A DNA stretch of 64,000 nucleotides from Adiantum capillus-veneris (GCA_014529385.2 CM043967.1:128067182-128131181); one strand, 5' to 3'. Positions 1-10,987 are shown, counted from the first letter of the stretch. Notes: generated by a model from the sequence alone, not told the origin. Made by a program: numbers and translations.

Positions 1-509
1 TTCATTAAATAATGTGGATCGTTTTCTCATGTGAACAACATACCATGTTTGCACATGGTGCATTTTTTATGCACAGATATGGTTTGCTTGAGATTTTTAG
101 CACTCAAGCCATGGAGAAGTCACATTACCGAGCAAGGGGGGCGTACTTCAAATACTCAGCATGGTGGTGGAATGTGCAATCCAATTACTTGGAGGAGATG
201 TTCAACTAGTTTTTTTGTACAACATTTTCTCGTAAGCTCACAATGGAGCGTGCGCAACAATCCAATATTGTTAGGGAAGTGCGCAAATGGAGTCTTCAAG
301 AGCACAACAACAAGTGGCAAATGTTGCAAAGCCGTGCCAAGCATGCTGCATGGCACGAATGGAGTGTGACAAGGATCCAAGTGGATGCTATGCAAGTGAC
401 TACACGTGAACGTAGGGTCCAAATCTTAAAAACATATCTTTTTGAAAACTTTTGGTGCAAAAAATAATAGTTTTTTTCAATAATTAGTGTGAACAGGGTC
501 CTTTTAAAA
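1..509. other. Unassigned flank left of the H3-like relic
   Basis: Two short overlapping plus-strand reading frames (31-369 and 243-467) lie here. Neither shows a domain I recognise. The 243-467 frame is rich in charged residues and Gln/Trp and could be decayed coding sequence, but there is no splice or motif support. I see no RNA gene and no repeat boundary. Confidence 0.3.
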
Positions 510-525
510 TGGGCCCTTATAAATA
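510..525 (+). promoter_or_regulatory. Candidate core promoter (TGGGCC plus TATA box)
   Basis: TGGGCC at 510-515 is followed by TATAAATA at 518-525, about 60 bases before the ATG at 584. TGGGCY (site II) elements are known upstream of proliferation-linked plant genes. The spacing suits a TATA box and 5' leader for the H3-like relic. The motifs are seen; promoter function is inferred. Confidence 0.45.
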
Positions 526-865
526 TTGCATGCTCTCATAAATCACTCATTTATTAAGCACGAGTGAGCTCTTACCATACCCAATGACGCGCACCAAAAA
601 AACTTCCAGAGGCATACACCTACAATAGAAACACCCTCCAACGATGTGAGAAGTTTGCATGGCTTAAAGGCACAAGAAAACATCTGTGAACACCTAGCAT
701 TCTAGGAACTCTTCAAGCAGTGGTCATGGTAGTCAGGCCCAGAAGTCATCGAGGGAAGCATATTCTTCACATGCACAACAACAAACACCTCGATGTAGAG
801 TAAAGCAACGCGCACAGCGCTGGCAAGAAGACCAGGGCCAGCAAACACCCGAGTCTGATAGGGAG

Positions 866-1264
866 TGTTAGGCACACATTAATTGCCATAACAAATAACC
901 AATGCAGTAAACATACAATTCATATCAAACAGGAAGCAGGAAACTACATACTTCAAACACCATACTGCAAAGGAAACAGGTACATAACATCATAGATAGA
1001 GGGAAAATAGTGTGCCATTCATCATCATTATTCAATAATACAGCAGAAAACACAGAACTAATGCAGGAGAGACCCAACTGCATCAACAGGCATAGACATA
1101 ACTGCTTCTCATCCTGAGAATTCACGAGACACACAACTAACTTCCCCAAAATATAAAATACCCATGTTCACTTATCCCTAAGGTTCAAAGATAAAGGTTT
1201 TAGTTACAATTCAAAAAGTAATAGCCTGACTGTCCTGAAAGCCCTGATAAATCAGGCACTAACA
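866..1264 (-). repeat. 3' LTR of the OTA Ty3 element
   Basis: The 399-bp copy begins TGTTAGGCAC and ends GGCACTAACA on the plus strand. It has a 4-base AATT insertion relative to its partner at 9826-10220. The inner flank lacks a strong purine run, so the polypurine tract is weak or mutated. Confidence 0.93.
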
Positions 1265-1291
1265 CCTGGCACACCTGGTGGGCAAGGTTTC

Positions 1292-3652
1292 TCAAACCTT
1301 GTAAGAACCCATCCCTTGATTAGTCAAATCCTCCTCCAGGTTATCTTTAGCTTCAATTCCCTGTAAAATTGTTGCTGCAGTCACAGCTTCTTTGTCAGGC
1401 TCTTCAAAATCTTCCTCCACTTGAACTGTAACTGCTTCCTTAGCACTCTCTGTCTCCTGAGAAAGTATCTCAGCCGCAATGTTCTGAACTGAATCCTTTA
1501 AGCTATGCTCCTCTCCAACAACCTCCAGATCCTTCACTTCAACAACTTTATCTTTTCCTGCAATTACTGCTCCCCCTGAATCTTTAGGAACATGCTCCTG
1601 AATGGTAGCTGCATCCTTAATCCCTGTAAACATGTCATAATCTTTAGTAATAATCACCTGGTCAGGTTGATTTGCTCCTTGCTGCTGCAACTTTGCCTTC
1701 AAAGTCTCCAACTGCTGTGTCAGGTCAGTACACTGTTGTTTGAGCTCAGAATTCTACTTCTCCATTAACACATTCTCCTCCTTCATTTCCTCTTCTGCAA
1801 ACACTTGGTAGGGCTTGCTGACAACATCATACGTTTTTACTTTAATATGCTCCCAGATCCCCTTCATGTAATCTCTCATTTCTACCTGCATTTGATTGAC
1901 ATCCACTGATGCCAAATACCAGCCATCCACATCCAGCTCTTCATCAGACATCTCCCTAATTCTTTCCTCCACTCTTTTACAGGCTGTGACTCTGTTCAGT
2001 AAAACCCTGTTGCTACTTTCCAAGGTAGCATTAAAGGTATTCATCTCTGTCATTTGATCCTGCAAAACTGAAAACCATTCTTCTTTCCATTCAACCAATC
2101 TAGCTGAAGTCTTCTCCCTTGATTCCACAATCTGCTTATAAACATTCAACTCCTTTTGTAAAGCTTCCTGACCTTCAGTTAACTGTTGTACTTGCTCCAG
2201 CAGTAATTCCTCCTGAGTAGTACTTTTCTTACTCTCCTCCACTTCATTCTTTAACTGCTCTAATTCTGAATGCAATTTATTGTTTTCCCTCTTGACCAAT
2301 GTGCTATCCATTATCTGTTGCTCCACATACTCCTTCGTTATTCCAATTGCATTTTGGACTTCATCCAAAGATACATTAGCAAAAATAACTTTGCTAACTT
2401 TTGGCTCTTGAATAACACAATCAGGAACTTTTATGACAGACACCCCTGCCACTCCCTTAGCCTTCAATTTCTTCAATTTAAATCCTATTTTTACTGACAT
2501 AGGTGTTACAGTCTTAGTGCCTGTCTCCAAAACAGTTTCAGTGAATAAATCACCAAATTCCCTATCCAAATTGACCTTAACTGTCTCCAAAGATTCCTTA
2601 CTGGTATACCCAGCAGCCATCAAACCCTGAATATCTTTGGTAAAGTGTAAAGAGCTCTGATCTTCATTTAGCTTTTGCCTCTTCTCCTTTCTCTGAGTGG
2701 ACCCTGAATCTACAGGCAACTGTCCCTGCTCTGGCAAAATCTTCCCCTGAAGTATACTCTTGTTGGTAACATGATGGAAAACTGATGCCAAATATGGGCC
2801 TACCTTTGTGGTCTTGTCTTTCCTTTTCTGCTTTGTATACAACTCAAATTTCATTCTGTCAAACAGAATGTTTGCCCATCCCACTTGTCTTCCACTTTCT
2901 GCAGCCATGAGTATGCCATAGTTCTCCCTGCTCATATATTCTGATTTGACTAATAGGAACACCCTTTCAATCAACCATCTGACCTGCTGCAATGTGACCT
3001 GATTCTTCATTCCAGACAATTGATAATATTGTCTATTGCCATGTGATTGTCCAAAAGCCTTAGTCATCTCTTTATCTGTAGCTTTGACAAACTCAGTATC
3101 CTGCTGCATAGGTATGTCAAATACCTCTGCCACCAACTCTTCAGTTAAATAGTTTTCAGCAAAGATTTGCCCATCATTAGCCTGTAACTGAGATAAGTAC
3201 ACCTTGGCCATACTGTTTTGACTCCAGGACATCCAAGGAAGCCTTGCAAAGTTCAAGAGACCAATATTTCTCAACCAAGAAATATTCTGTTCATTGAGAA
3301 CAATTTCATACCTCAAGTCTACAAATGTGTAGTCTGAAGAAGCTTCTTCCTTGGAGATGGATGAGGTCTGAACAGGGGTATACTCTTCTACATCATCGTC
3401 ATCCTCACTGGACATCTCCATGACCATCTTCTGCAAACGCGTTTTACGTACAGGTCGATGTGATAAGTAAACCTCCTCCTCTTCACCATGAGAATCAGAC
3501 TTGGAGGCCATAGATGCTCTGCGTGGAGTAGACATGGCTACGCATGCAAGAAAGAAACGCAAAGGCTGCAAACGCTGGTCGCGTATCAACTCAAGTGTTT
3601 TAAAAATGATGGCTCCACTCTCTTTTCCACATGTGCGAGGAATCACGATCAA
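1292..3652 (-). pseudogene. Extra long ORF downstream of integrase
   Basis: One frame of 787 codons runs from 3652 to 1292 with a single TAG at 1754-1756; a likely true start is the ATG at 3535 (MSTPRRAS). It begins with a Ser/Glu-rich basic segment. The middle is globular (about residues 110-330). The C-terminal half is Glu/Lys/Gln-rich and looks coiled-coil (about residues 440-640). No signal peptide, transmembrane segment or envelope motif is evident. Athila-type elements carry an env-like or 'putative plant transposon protein' frame at this place, and layout is the main reason for linking it to them. Function unknown. Confidence 0.7.
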
Positions 3653-3715
3653 ATTAACCTCATGACTTTTATTCTCTTTTTGGTCCTCCAGATTTTGTCC
3701 AAAGAAAGGTTTAAG

Positions 3716-5485
3716 TCAGAAACCATTTATTGGTTTGACTATGACTTTGCTTGCCTCATCAGTTAAAATAAAAGTGTTTGGACCAACTGCTTTGAGAATT
3801 TTAAATGGCCCCACATACCTGAGTTTCAATTTGCCAGGTCTGTGTCCCAGTTTACTGTTGTAAACCATTACCCAATCTCCTGGAGAAAAAATATTAAACT
3901 TAATGTTCCTGTTTATCCATGCCTGTCTTCTCTGTTGAATTATTTCTGCAGTGTACATGCTTTGAATCCTATCCTCCTCCAGCTTGAGCAGTTCTTCTTT
4001 CCTGTAATTTACTGACTCCTCAGGGGACAACTTCTGTTGCACTGCCACCATGAGACTGGGCACCAAAAAATCCATGGGTACCACTGCTTCCAGCCCATAA
4101 ACCAACTTAAAAGGTGTCATTCTTGTTGTGACTTTGAATGCAGTCCTAAAAGCCCAAAGTGCATAGTCTAACTTCTCATCCCAGTCTGTCCTGTTTTGAT
4201 TTACCAGCTTCCTGATTATCCTAACCAAAATCTTATTGGTACTCTCTGCCTGTCCATTTGCCTGAGGGTAATACACAGTTGATTTCTTGTGCAAAATCAT
4301 ATGCAGTTCAGTCAGTTTACTGATCACTTTGTTAATGAAATGGCCTCCCTGATCAGAAACTAGCTCAATTGGACACCCAAACCTGGTCATGATATTCTTG
4401 TAAAGAAACTTTGCCACACTCCTTGCTGCATTATCTCTCAAAGCTATTGCTTCAACCCATTTTGTGCAATAATCAGTTGCAACCAGAATATACCTGCTCT
4501 GTGTAAATCTTGCAGGTGGTTTGATAGGACCAACAAAATCCAACCCCCACTTCTGAAATGGTTCTAAAGGTAGCACAGGTTGTAATGGCATCCTATCTAC
4601 ATTCAATGGTCTGCCCTCTCTTTGACATAACAAACAGTTTTTACTGAATTCCTGAGCATCCTTGATCACAGTAGGCCACCAAAGTCCTGCTTGAAATATC
4701 TTTTTCGCTGTAACATCTCCTGAAAAGTGGCCTCCTGCATTACCTGCATGAGCCTCTACAAGAACTGCTCTCTGTTCATATTCAGGAACACATCTCCTGA
4801 TCACTTGGTCAATTCCTCTCTTATACAACACCCCTGCAATCACTGTAAATGGTTTACTTCTTAGGACCAACCTCTTTCTATGATCCTTGTTCATTGTTTC
4901 AGGTAAAACTCCTTCAGTTAAAAATTGCAACATGTCCTCATACCAGTCCCCTGACTGGTCAGTCACCTGAATAAGAAAAAGTTCTGCATCAGGTAATTGA
5001 TCAGGTACACCTTCAGGATCATATTCCCCTGACTCTAATCTACTCAAATAATCAGCCAAGACATGAAGTCTTCCAGGAGTATGTATAACCACATAGTCAA
5101 ACTCCTGGAACAACAATATCCACCTGGCTAACCTTCCTGACAAATGTGGTTTATTGACCAGGTAAATCAATGCTTGGTGATCAACATGAAAAATTACCCT
5201 GTTTGCCAACAAGTAATGCCTAAACTTTTGTAAAGCATATACCATTCCCAAGCACTCCCTTTCTGTCACTGTGTAGTTTTTTTCTGCAGGTGTTAATAAC
5301 CTACTGGCATAATAAATGGGTCTGAACCATCCTCTTCTTTGCTCCTGCATCAATGCTGCTCCAACTGCTACATGGGATGCATCTACAAAGATATGGAATG
5401 GTAATTTCCAATCAGGAACAGTACAAGTGCTACTGTTAGCATATTCTTCAGAATCTGAAATGCTTTGATTTGCTCTTCCTTCCAT
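3716..5485 (-). pseudogene. Pol part 2: RNase H and integrase
   Basis: The frame holds Ty3 RNase H (FVDASHVAVGAAL near the start, then TERECLGMVYAL and FHVDHQAL) and integrase. Integrase shows the His/Cys zinc-binding region (HAGNAGGHF ... CLLCQ) and a core with DFVGPI, VSDQGG and NGQAEST supplying the Asp/Asp/Glu triad. It ends after GPFKILKAVG and VKPINGF without a chromodomain. The N-terminal stretch before PDWKLPF overlaps the preceding pol frame out of register: one base was gained or lost near 5420-5440, splitting RNase H from RT. Confidence 0.88.
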
Positions 5486-6924
5486 TCAAATACACTATCT
5501 TTCTTTGTAAGTTTTGCCAATGGAATACACACATGAGCCAAATACCTCAAAAATCTATTATGCCACTTAACCTGTCCCAAAAACCTACCCAACTGTTTAA
5601 CTGTTTTGGGCTCTGTTGCTTTCCTGATGGCTTCCACCTTGTTAGGATCAATAGAAACCCCTTCTTCAGAAATGATATGTCCTAAGAGGACTCCCCTCTT
5701 AACTGCAAAAGCACATTTTGCTGGATTTAATGACAACCTGAACTCCCTGCATTTCTGAAAACACAGTCTCAGGTGTCCAAGATGCTCCTGTTTCTTTCCA
5801 AAAACACTGAAATCATCCAAGAAAACTCTCATGAAGGTTGTCAAAAACTTTGAAAATATATGTTGCACTGCTTTTTGAGATGTTGGAGGAGCATTTTTCA
5901 GACCAAATGTCATCACATTACTTGCATACACCCCCCATTCAGTCACAAAAGAAGTTTTATTCCTGTCTTCAAATGCCATTGCAATTTGGTTATACCCACT
6001 AAATCCATCCAAGAAGCTATAAATCTCATGTCCAGATACTGCATCAAGTAGAGTGTCACAAAAAGGCAAATGAAAAGGATCAGTTTTGGTAGGTGCATTA
6101 AGCTTCCTGTAGTCAACACATACCCTGATCTTGCCATTTTTCTTTGGAACTACAACAATTGGTGATAACCAAGTAACTTCTTCCACAGGATAGATAAAAC
6201 CAACAACCAAAAGCTTATCTATCTCTTCTTTTACCTGCTTAGCATAATTGGGATTCATCCTGTACCTTTGTTGTACCACAGGAACTGCATCAGCCTTCAG
6301 GTTAATTTTATGCTGACAAAAACTAGCATCAACTCCCGTCATATCTGTGTACTTCCATGCAAAAATATCTTTAAATTCCAACAATAACTCCTTAAGTTTC
6401 AGTTTAAATTCCTCATCAATATCTGCTGAGACTTTCACTGTTTGGGGTTCTTCCTGAGTGTTCAGGTTCAGTTCCTGCAGTTCATCCTGAGTTACCCTAG
6501 CAGTATTTGCCATCTGATGCTCAAATGCCCTTTCTGCTTGCTTCACTGCTTCAATAGCTTCCTCTTCTTCCTTCTTTTGAATTTTCAGGTTCTTTAGTAA
6601 ATCATTACCCATTTTGTTGCTTGGTTGTCTACTTCCCTGAGTAATCAGTGATTCATGAAATCTTGATTGTTTTTCATCATCCACTGAATGTAGGACATAT
6701 CTATCTGCAATCTTCTGCACATCCACTTCAAATATTGGTACTACTGATGAATTAGTCTTCAGAAACTCCTCTTCTGCATCTTCTCCAATTTCTTCCACCA
6801 TGTTGAGTCCTTCTGCATGCAATGCCCTAAACCCTGGTGGTATAACTTTATTTGCATCCATTTGCATTTTCACTTTCTTCTTCCCTCTTTTGATTACTGC
6901 TTTACTCTTGCTGCCCTCAACCAA
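5383..6924 (-). pseudogene. Pol part 1: reverse transcriptase
   Basis: The frame carries Ty3 RT blocks: a long linker, VVPKKNGKIRVCVDYRKLN, FLDGFSGYNQIAMAF, FGLKNAPPTSQ and the catalytic box VFLDDFSVFG. It continues into the RT-RNase H connection (GRFLGQVKWHNRFL) and loses register at about 5.42 kb. Its start overlaps the end of the protease frame by 31 bases in another frame, just after the GRPWL motif. That may be a mutation; a programmed frameshift is less likely given the other damage. Confidence 0.88.
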
Positions 6925-9500
6925 GGTCTACCCAACATCATTGGGTATGAACATGTTGATTCTTCTAACCTGAGAACTACAAAGTTGGCAACAAACTGCA
7001 ATCCTCCCACTGAAATTAACAAATTTCTGAGAATTCCCAAAGGCTGAACTCTCCTTTGATCTGCCATCTTTACCTGAAAAGGTGCTGGATCCCAGTTCAA
7101 GAGAGTTAATTTTTTGCATGTAGATTCTGGAAGAATATTGACTCCTGAACCACCATCCAAGAAAACTCCTGGGACAAAAACTTTCCCAATAGATACCCCA
7201 ACAACTGGTACTTTATAATCCACATCCATTGGCAAAACTTCACATGCCTCTCCTATATTATTTTCTTTAGGATCAATACTCATTACCTGATTAACATTTA
7301 CTTCCTTCATTAACTTTTTGAGCAATTGTTGAGAAAAAGCAGGTACCAACCTCAACATCTGCTTTACAGTAAATGTAATTGGAGATGCCAACAAAGATTC
7401 ATAAAATTCATCACTGCTGCCCTGCTCTTTCAGTACAGCTTTTCCTTGTCCCAACAAATCTTTACCTTGCTTGCCCAAAGCATTTGCAGGAAATTCCCAC
7501 TCATCTGTGAATACATTCCCATCCTGAGATTGCTGTAGTTTCTTCAGTGTCTCATTTCTCACTTCTTTCTGCTCTTTCCAGTTAGCAGTGCCTTTATCTG
7601 CTTTTTCCTGAACAACCTCTTTCATTGGTTTTGATTTTGATCTTGTCACTATCATGACATCAGTGCACTTACTGCTTTCAAGGACATCTTCAATTTGGAT
7701 ACATGTTGGACAGTCACAATTGCATTGCTTACACATTCCATGAATATACTGACATTCCTGAACTTTTTCAACAGATTCCTGCTTCTCCTGACAGCATGGT
7801 ACTTTGTCCTGAACCCATTCTTCATCTATCCATTCTTCCAAAACCACAAGATTAGCCTCCCCTGGAGGTCTCTGCTGCTGTTGAACTGGAGTTTGTTGGT
7901 TTTGCCCCGGAGGCCTGTTGTTATTATTATTGTATCTGATGATCGGAATACCTCTATCATTTCTGTGTTTGCACCATAGCTCACAATCAGGACCTTGTCT
8001 GTGTCCTGTTTCTCCACAATAATTACAAGGCGACTGCTGCATGTTATTTTGACCCCTATTTTGACATCCCCAATTGTTTTGATTCTGAAATCTTCTTGGA
8101 GGTGCAGGTCCCTGATATCTCCTTTTATTACCTTGTGGAGCTACCACATTTGCTACTGCCTCCCTCATCTTCTGAACAATGTACTCAGGTCTTCTTCCCT
8201 TGAAATCTGGATTATAGTAACAATTCTCATATTCATGACCAAATCTTTGACAAACCTGACAATAAGGTTTATCTGACATTGCAAACTGATTCATCCCCAT
8301 TGATTGTAGTTTTTCCTGAACAATCTTGTTAACTGCTTCTACAGTAACCATATCCTTTCCCTGCTTCTTGTCAGTCTTTTCCTTATCTTTGTCCTTCTTC
8401 TGCTTTTTCTTTCCCTTCTTCTTCTTCTTTTCTGCCCACTCTTCATCCTCAGAATCAGTTTCCTCTTCAGTATCTTGATCTAAATCTTCAGTATCTGATC
8501 CTCAGTCTTCTGCTTCAGAATCTGAATCCTCAGTCTTTTTCTTCTTCTTATTTTTTAATTCTGTTTTGCCTCCATATCTCCTTTCAGCTCTAGCTGCTGC
8601 TTCCACCAATTCAGTAAAATCCTATGCAGTGGCTAGTGGGGGTCTCCCTGCAACTGCACTCTTGAACTGCTTTTTCAGTCCTTTACAGAAATAATCTCCC
8701 AATTGCTCCATAGAAGGTTGTTGGGCTGCTTCCAACCTGTTATTCAAATTCCTGAACTTTTGTGCATAGTCTTCCACTAGAAAATCTTCCTGTTTCAATC
8801 TTCTCAATTTCTTCAAGATGTCTTCAGGTGTCTTGTCCTCCTTGAACCTTAAAAGAAATCTAAGCTTCAAGTCATTATAATCAGCAAAAGCTCCCATGCC
8901 ATACTGGATGAACCAATCCATGGCCTTGCCTTGCAATGTTGCTGCAAAATGTTCTTTCTTCACTGCATCTGGATGAAGTGCCTCATACCCACTGGCATAC
9001 CATCTTGTTTGAAACTAACCAACATGGCTATCAGCATCTTGGGTTTTCTTCCCGCTGAACTTAGCCGCTCCCACTTTGGGATTTGGTGCAGCCATTGGTG
9101 GTGTTGGAAGTGGTGCAGGTACTCTTACCATAAGTGGATTAAAAGGTAGATTACCTGTTCTTGCAGGTACAAACTGCAACTGCCTTCTTGTCCTTAAGAG
9201 TGTTTGAGTTAGTAATGCATTAACCAACTGTCCCAATAGTGGGTTTGTTGTGGGTGGAGTGGTTTGTTGGCCTTCTTGGTTTGCAGGTGGGGTTTCCTGC
9301 ACCCTGTCTTCAGGTTCATGTAGTTCAGTCCCCTCCCCAACAATATCTGCCCCTGCAGCAAGTTCTCCTACTGGTTCTTGTTGATCATCACCATCTAACT
9401 CATCTCCTTGTCTCCCCCTTGCAGATAATTCCCTTCTAAGTCTAAACCTTGTTCCATATGAATGTTGTGGAACATTGGACCCCTGCCCTGATTCACTCAT
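6894..9500 (-). pseudogene. Gag-protease polyprotein with three nonsense codons
   Basis: One frame from the ATG at 9500 to 6894 carries gag and protease. A Pro/Gln/Glu-rich N-terminus is followed by the retrotransposon gag core (MDWFIQYG, RLKQEDFLVEDYAQKF, about 8.6-8.96 kb), a Lys/Glu-rich stretch, and two zinc knuckles: CQVCQRFGHEYENC and CNYCGETGHRQGPDC. Protease has FLDGGSGVNILPE as active-site region (D-G-G rather than D-T/S-G) and ends LGRPWL. TAG at 9015 and 8622 and TGA at 8502 interrupt the same frame without any indel. Confidence 0.85.
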
Positions 9501-9769
9501 GCATTGCTGCTTCTCCCTTGTCTAGAATACTGTACTAGCATTATTTGATTATGCACATTGTGGTTTGAAGGTAAATTACTGGCTCCAAAGGGTAACAGTT
9601 TTGTAACTACCTTTTCGAGAATGAGAATTCTGACTTCGCTGGGCAGTTGTGGGTAGAATTCTTTCAAGAATTGTGATGCATACTCCTCAGACTCTTCCCC
9701 CGGTGTTTTCCAATTTGCAAAATCCCGCAAATGGTCACTATCAGGGAACAGGTCGCCATTGTGATTCAT
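9497..9769 (-). CDS. 90-aa leader ORF between primer site and gag
   Basis: A small open frame (start MNHNGDLFPDSD) begins 57 bases inside the 5' LTR. Its TGA stop overlaps the gag ATG in an ATGA arrangement. Acidic and aromatic residues and the segment YASQFLKEFYPQLPSEV give a protein-like composition. No domain is recognised. Tat/Ogre elements are known to carry an extra frame before gag, so it may be a reduced equivalent; it could also act as an upstream frame that limits gag translation. Confidence 0.5.
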   Translation of the reverse strand: MNHNGDLFPDSDHLRDFANWKTPGEESEEYASQFLKEFYPQLPSEVRILILEKVVTKLLPFGASNLPSNHNVHNQIMLVQYSRQGRSSNA

Positions 9770-9801
9770 TCCTTAGCACCCATATGGTTTTAGGCGAAAT
9801 T

Positions 9802-9825
9802 CGAACCAATTGCAGGATCGCCAAA
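9802..9825 (-). promoter_or_regulatory. Primer-binding site, not tRNA-iMet type
   Basis: Directly inside the 5' LTR the minus strand reads TTTGGCGATCCTGCAATTGG and then CCAA-type T-arm sequence: the plus strand here (TTCGAACC ... GATCGCCA) looks like a tRNA T-loop plus acceptor 3' end. OTA elements commonly use tRNAs other than initiator Met. I cannot name the tRNA from memory. Confidence 0.55.
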
Positions 9826-10220
9826 TGTTAGGCACACATTGCCATAACAAATAACCAATGCAGTAAACATACAATTCATATCAAACAAGAAGCAGGAAAC
9901 TACATACTTCAAACACCATACTGCAAAGGAAACAGGTACATAACATCATAGATAGAGGGAAAATAGTGTGCCATTCATCATCATTATTCAGTAATACAGC
10001 AAAAAACACAGAACTAATGTAGGAGAGAGCCAACTGCATCAACAGGCATAGACATAACTGCTTCTCGTCCTGAGAATTCACGAGACACACAACTAACTTT
10101 CCCAAAATATAAAATACCCATGTTCACTTATCCCTAAGGCTCAAAGATAAAGGTTTTAGTTACAGTCCAAAAAGTAATAGCCTGACTGCCCTGAAAGCTC
10201 TGATAAATCAGGCACTAACA
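9826..10220 (-). repeat. 5' LTR of the OTA Ty3 element
   Basis: The 395-bp partner of 866-1264, ending at the GGGAG duplication (10221-10225). By eye 12 substitutions separate the two LTRs, 11 of them transitions. Confidence 0.93.
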
Positions 10221-10987
10221 GGGAGGAGCCATCACACCACCAATCGCAAAGAGGACCATCCAGAGCTTGAGTGTTACATACAGATACTGAATCAGAGACA
10301 GAGCCACCATGGCAACGAGCTCACATTACACACACACACACACTGGGTGCCAGTTGGCAGGAATACACTGCATCGTGGCCAGAGAGCTTTCCCCTCCACA
10401 TCACATCACACGATCGAGAGGCAAGGGAAGAGGATGACTCAGAAGAGGCCGCAGATCCAACGCCAAAGCATGTAAACAGACACAAATCTAAGTTTTTCAA
10501 GAAGCCCAAACGCCGCCAACCAACCAATGTGAAAGTCTCCACAAGAAAACCTCAACAGAATCGAAAACTAGCAAGGACATTTGCAGAAATCCGGGACTAC
10601 CAGAAGACTACCGAGCTTTTAATTTGGCGTGCCTCCTTTGCTTGCACGGTGAAGGAGGTGCTTCAAAGCTATGGAAATCAATATATGATGTAAGCAATGG
10701 CAGAGGAGTCTATTCAAGAAGCTGTAGAGGCCCACATCATTTCGGTGTTGGAAGATACCAACCTATGCACCATACATGCAAAGAGAGTGACAATACAACC
10801 AAAGGATATAAACTTAAATTTAACTTTTCATGCACATGATCATTCCCTTCAACTTAACTTGATAGTTCCATAAACCAAAAGGTCAAATCACATTGGGGAC
10901 ATTATAAAAATCATCTAAGTGGAAAGAAGTGGATCCTATACTATCATGTTTCATAAACATCTAGTTTCACTAAAGATTGGAATTGAT

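Larger units (their letters stand above)
866..10220 (-). mobile_element. Complete Ty3 LTR retrotransposon, OTA type, inactivated
   Basis: Two LTRs of 399 and 395 bp bound the element, each with TG...CA ends (TGTTA...TAACA), and GGGAG is duplicated at 861-865 and 10221-10225. Order on the minus strand: 5' LTR, primer site, short leader frame, gag with two zinc knuckles, protease, RT, RNase H, integrase, a long extra frame, 3' LTR. There is no chromodomain; pol ends soon after a GPF motif, as in non-chromoviral plant Ty3 (Tat/Athila/Ogre) elements. I count four in-frame stops (TAG 9015, TAG 8622, TGA 8502, TAG 1754) and two frame changes (about 6.9 and 5.4 kb), so it cannot code for itself. By eye the LTRs differ by 12 substitutions and one 4-base indel, about 3%, so insertion is fairly recent. 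Confidence 0.93.
584..10873 (+). pseudogene. Histone H3-variant (CENH3-like) relic split by a Ty3 element
   Basis: The reading frame opens MTRTKKTSR at 584, resembling the H3/CENH3 N-terminus, and runs in one frame to 865. After removal of the 9,355-bp retroelement plus one target-duplication copy it resumes at 10226 with no frame change. A Ser/Gln/basic tail of about 210 codons leads to a clear H3 fold at about 10580-10813: YQKTTELLI in the alpha-N region, then [15 protein letters not shown] and PKDINL. The loop-1 region has canonical H3 spacing. In-frame stops lie at 626, 647, 665, 695, 10268 and 10691; the last aligns with the conserved Gln of the RFQ motif of H3. After KDINL the usual ARRIRG end is missing. 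The four early stops could lie in an intron, but the fold stop and the insertion make a working gene unlikely. The long divergent tail suggests CENH3; the loop length argues for another H3 variant. Confidence 0.7.

Noticed and set aside
1292-3652. Retroviral envelope gene
   Set aside because: No signal peptide, cleavage site or membrane anchor is visible; the position alone is not enough.
6894-6924. Programmed ribosomal frameshift between protease and RT
   Set aside because: Possible, but no slippery heptamer stands out and the element has other mutations; a simple indel is likelier.
9802-9825. tRNA gene
   Set aside because: Only the T-arm/acceptor 3' end is present next to an LTR; it is a primer-binding site. 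No complete cloverleaf was recognised anywhere in the window.
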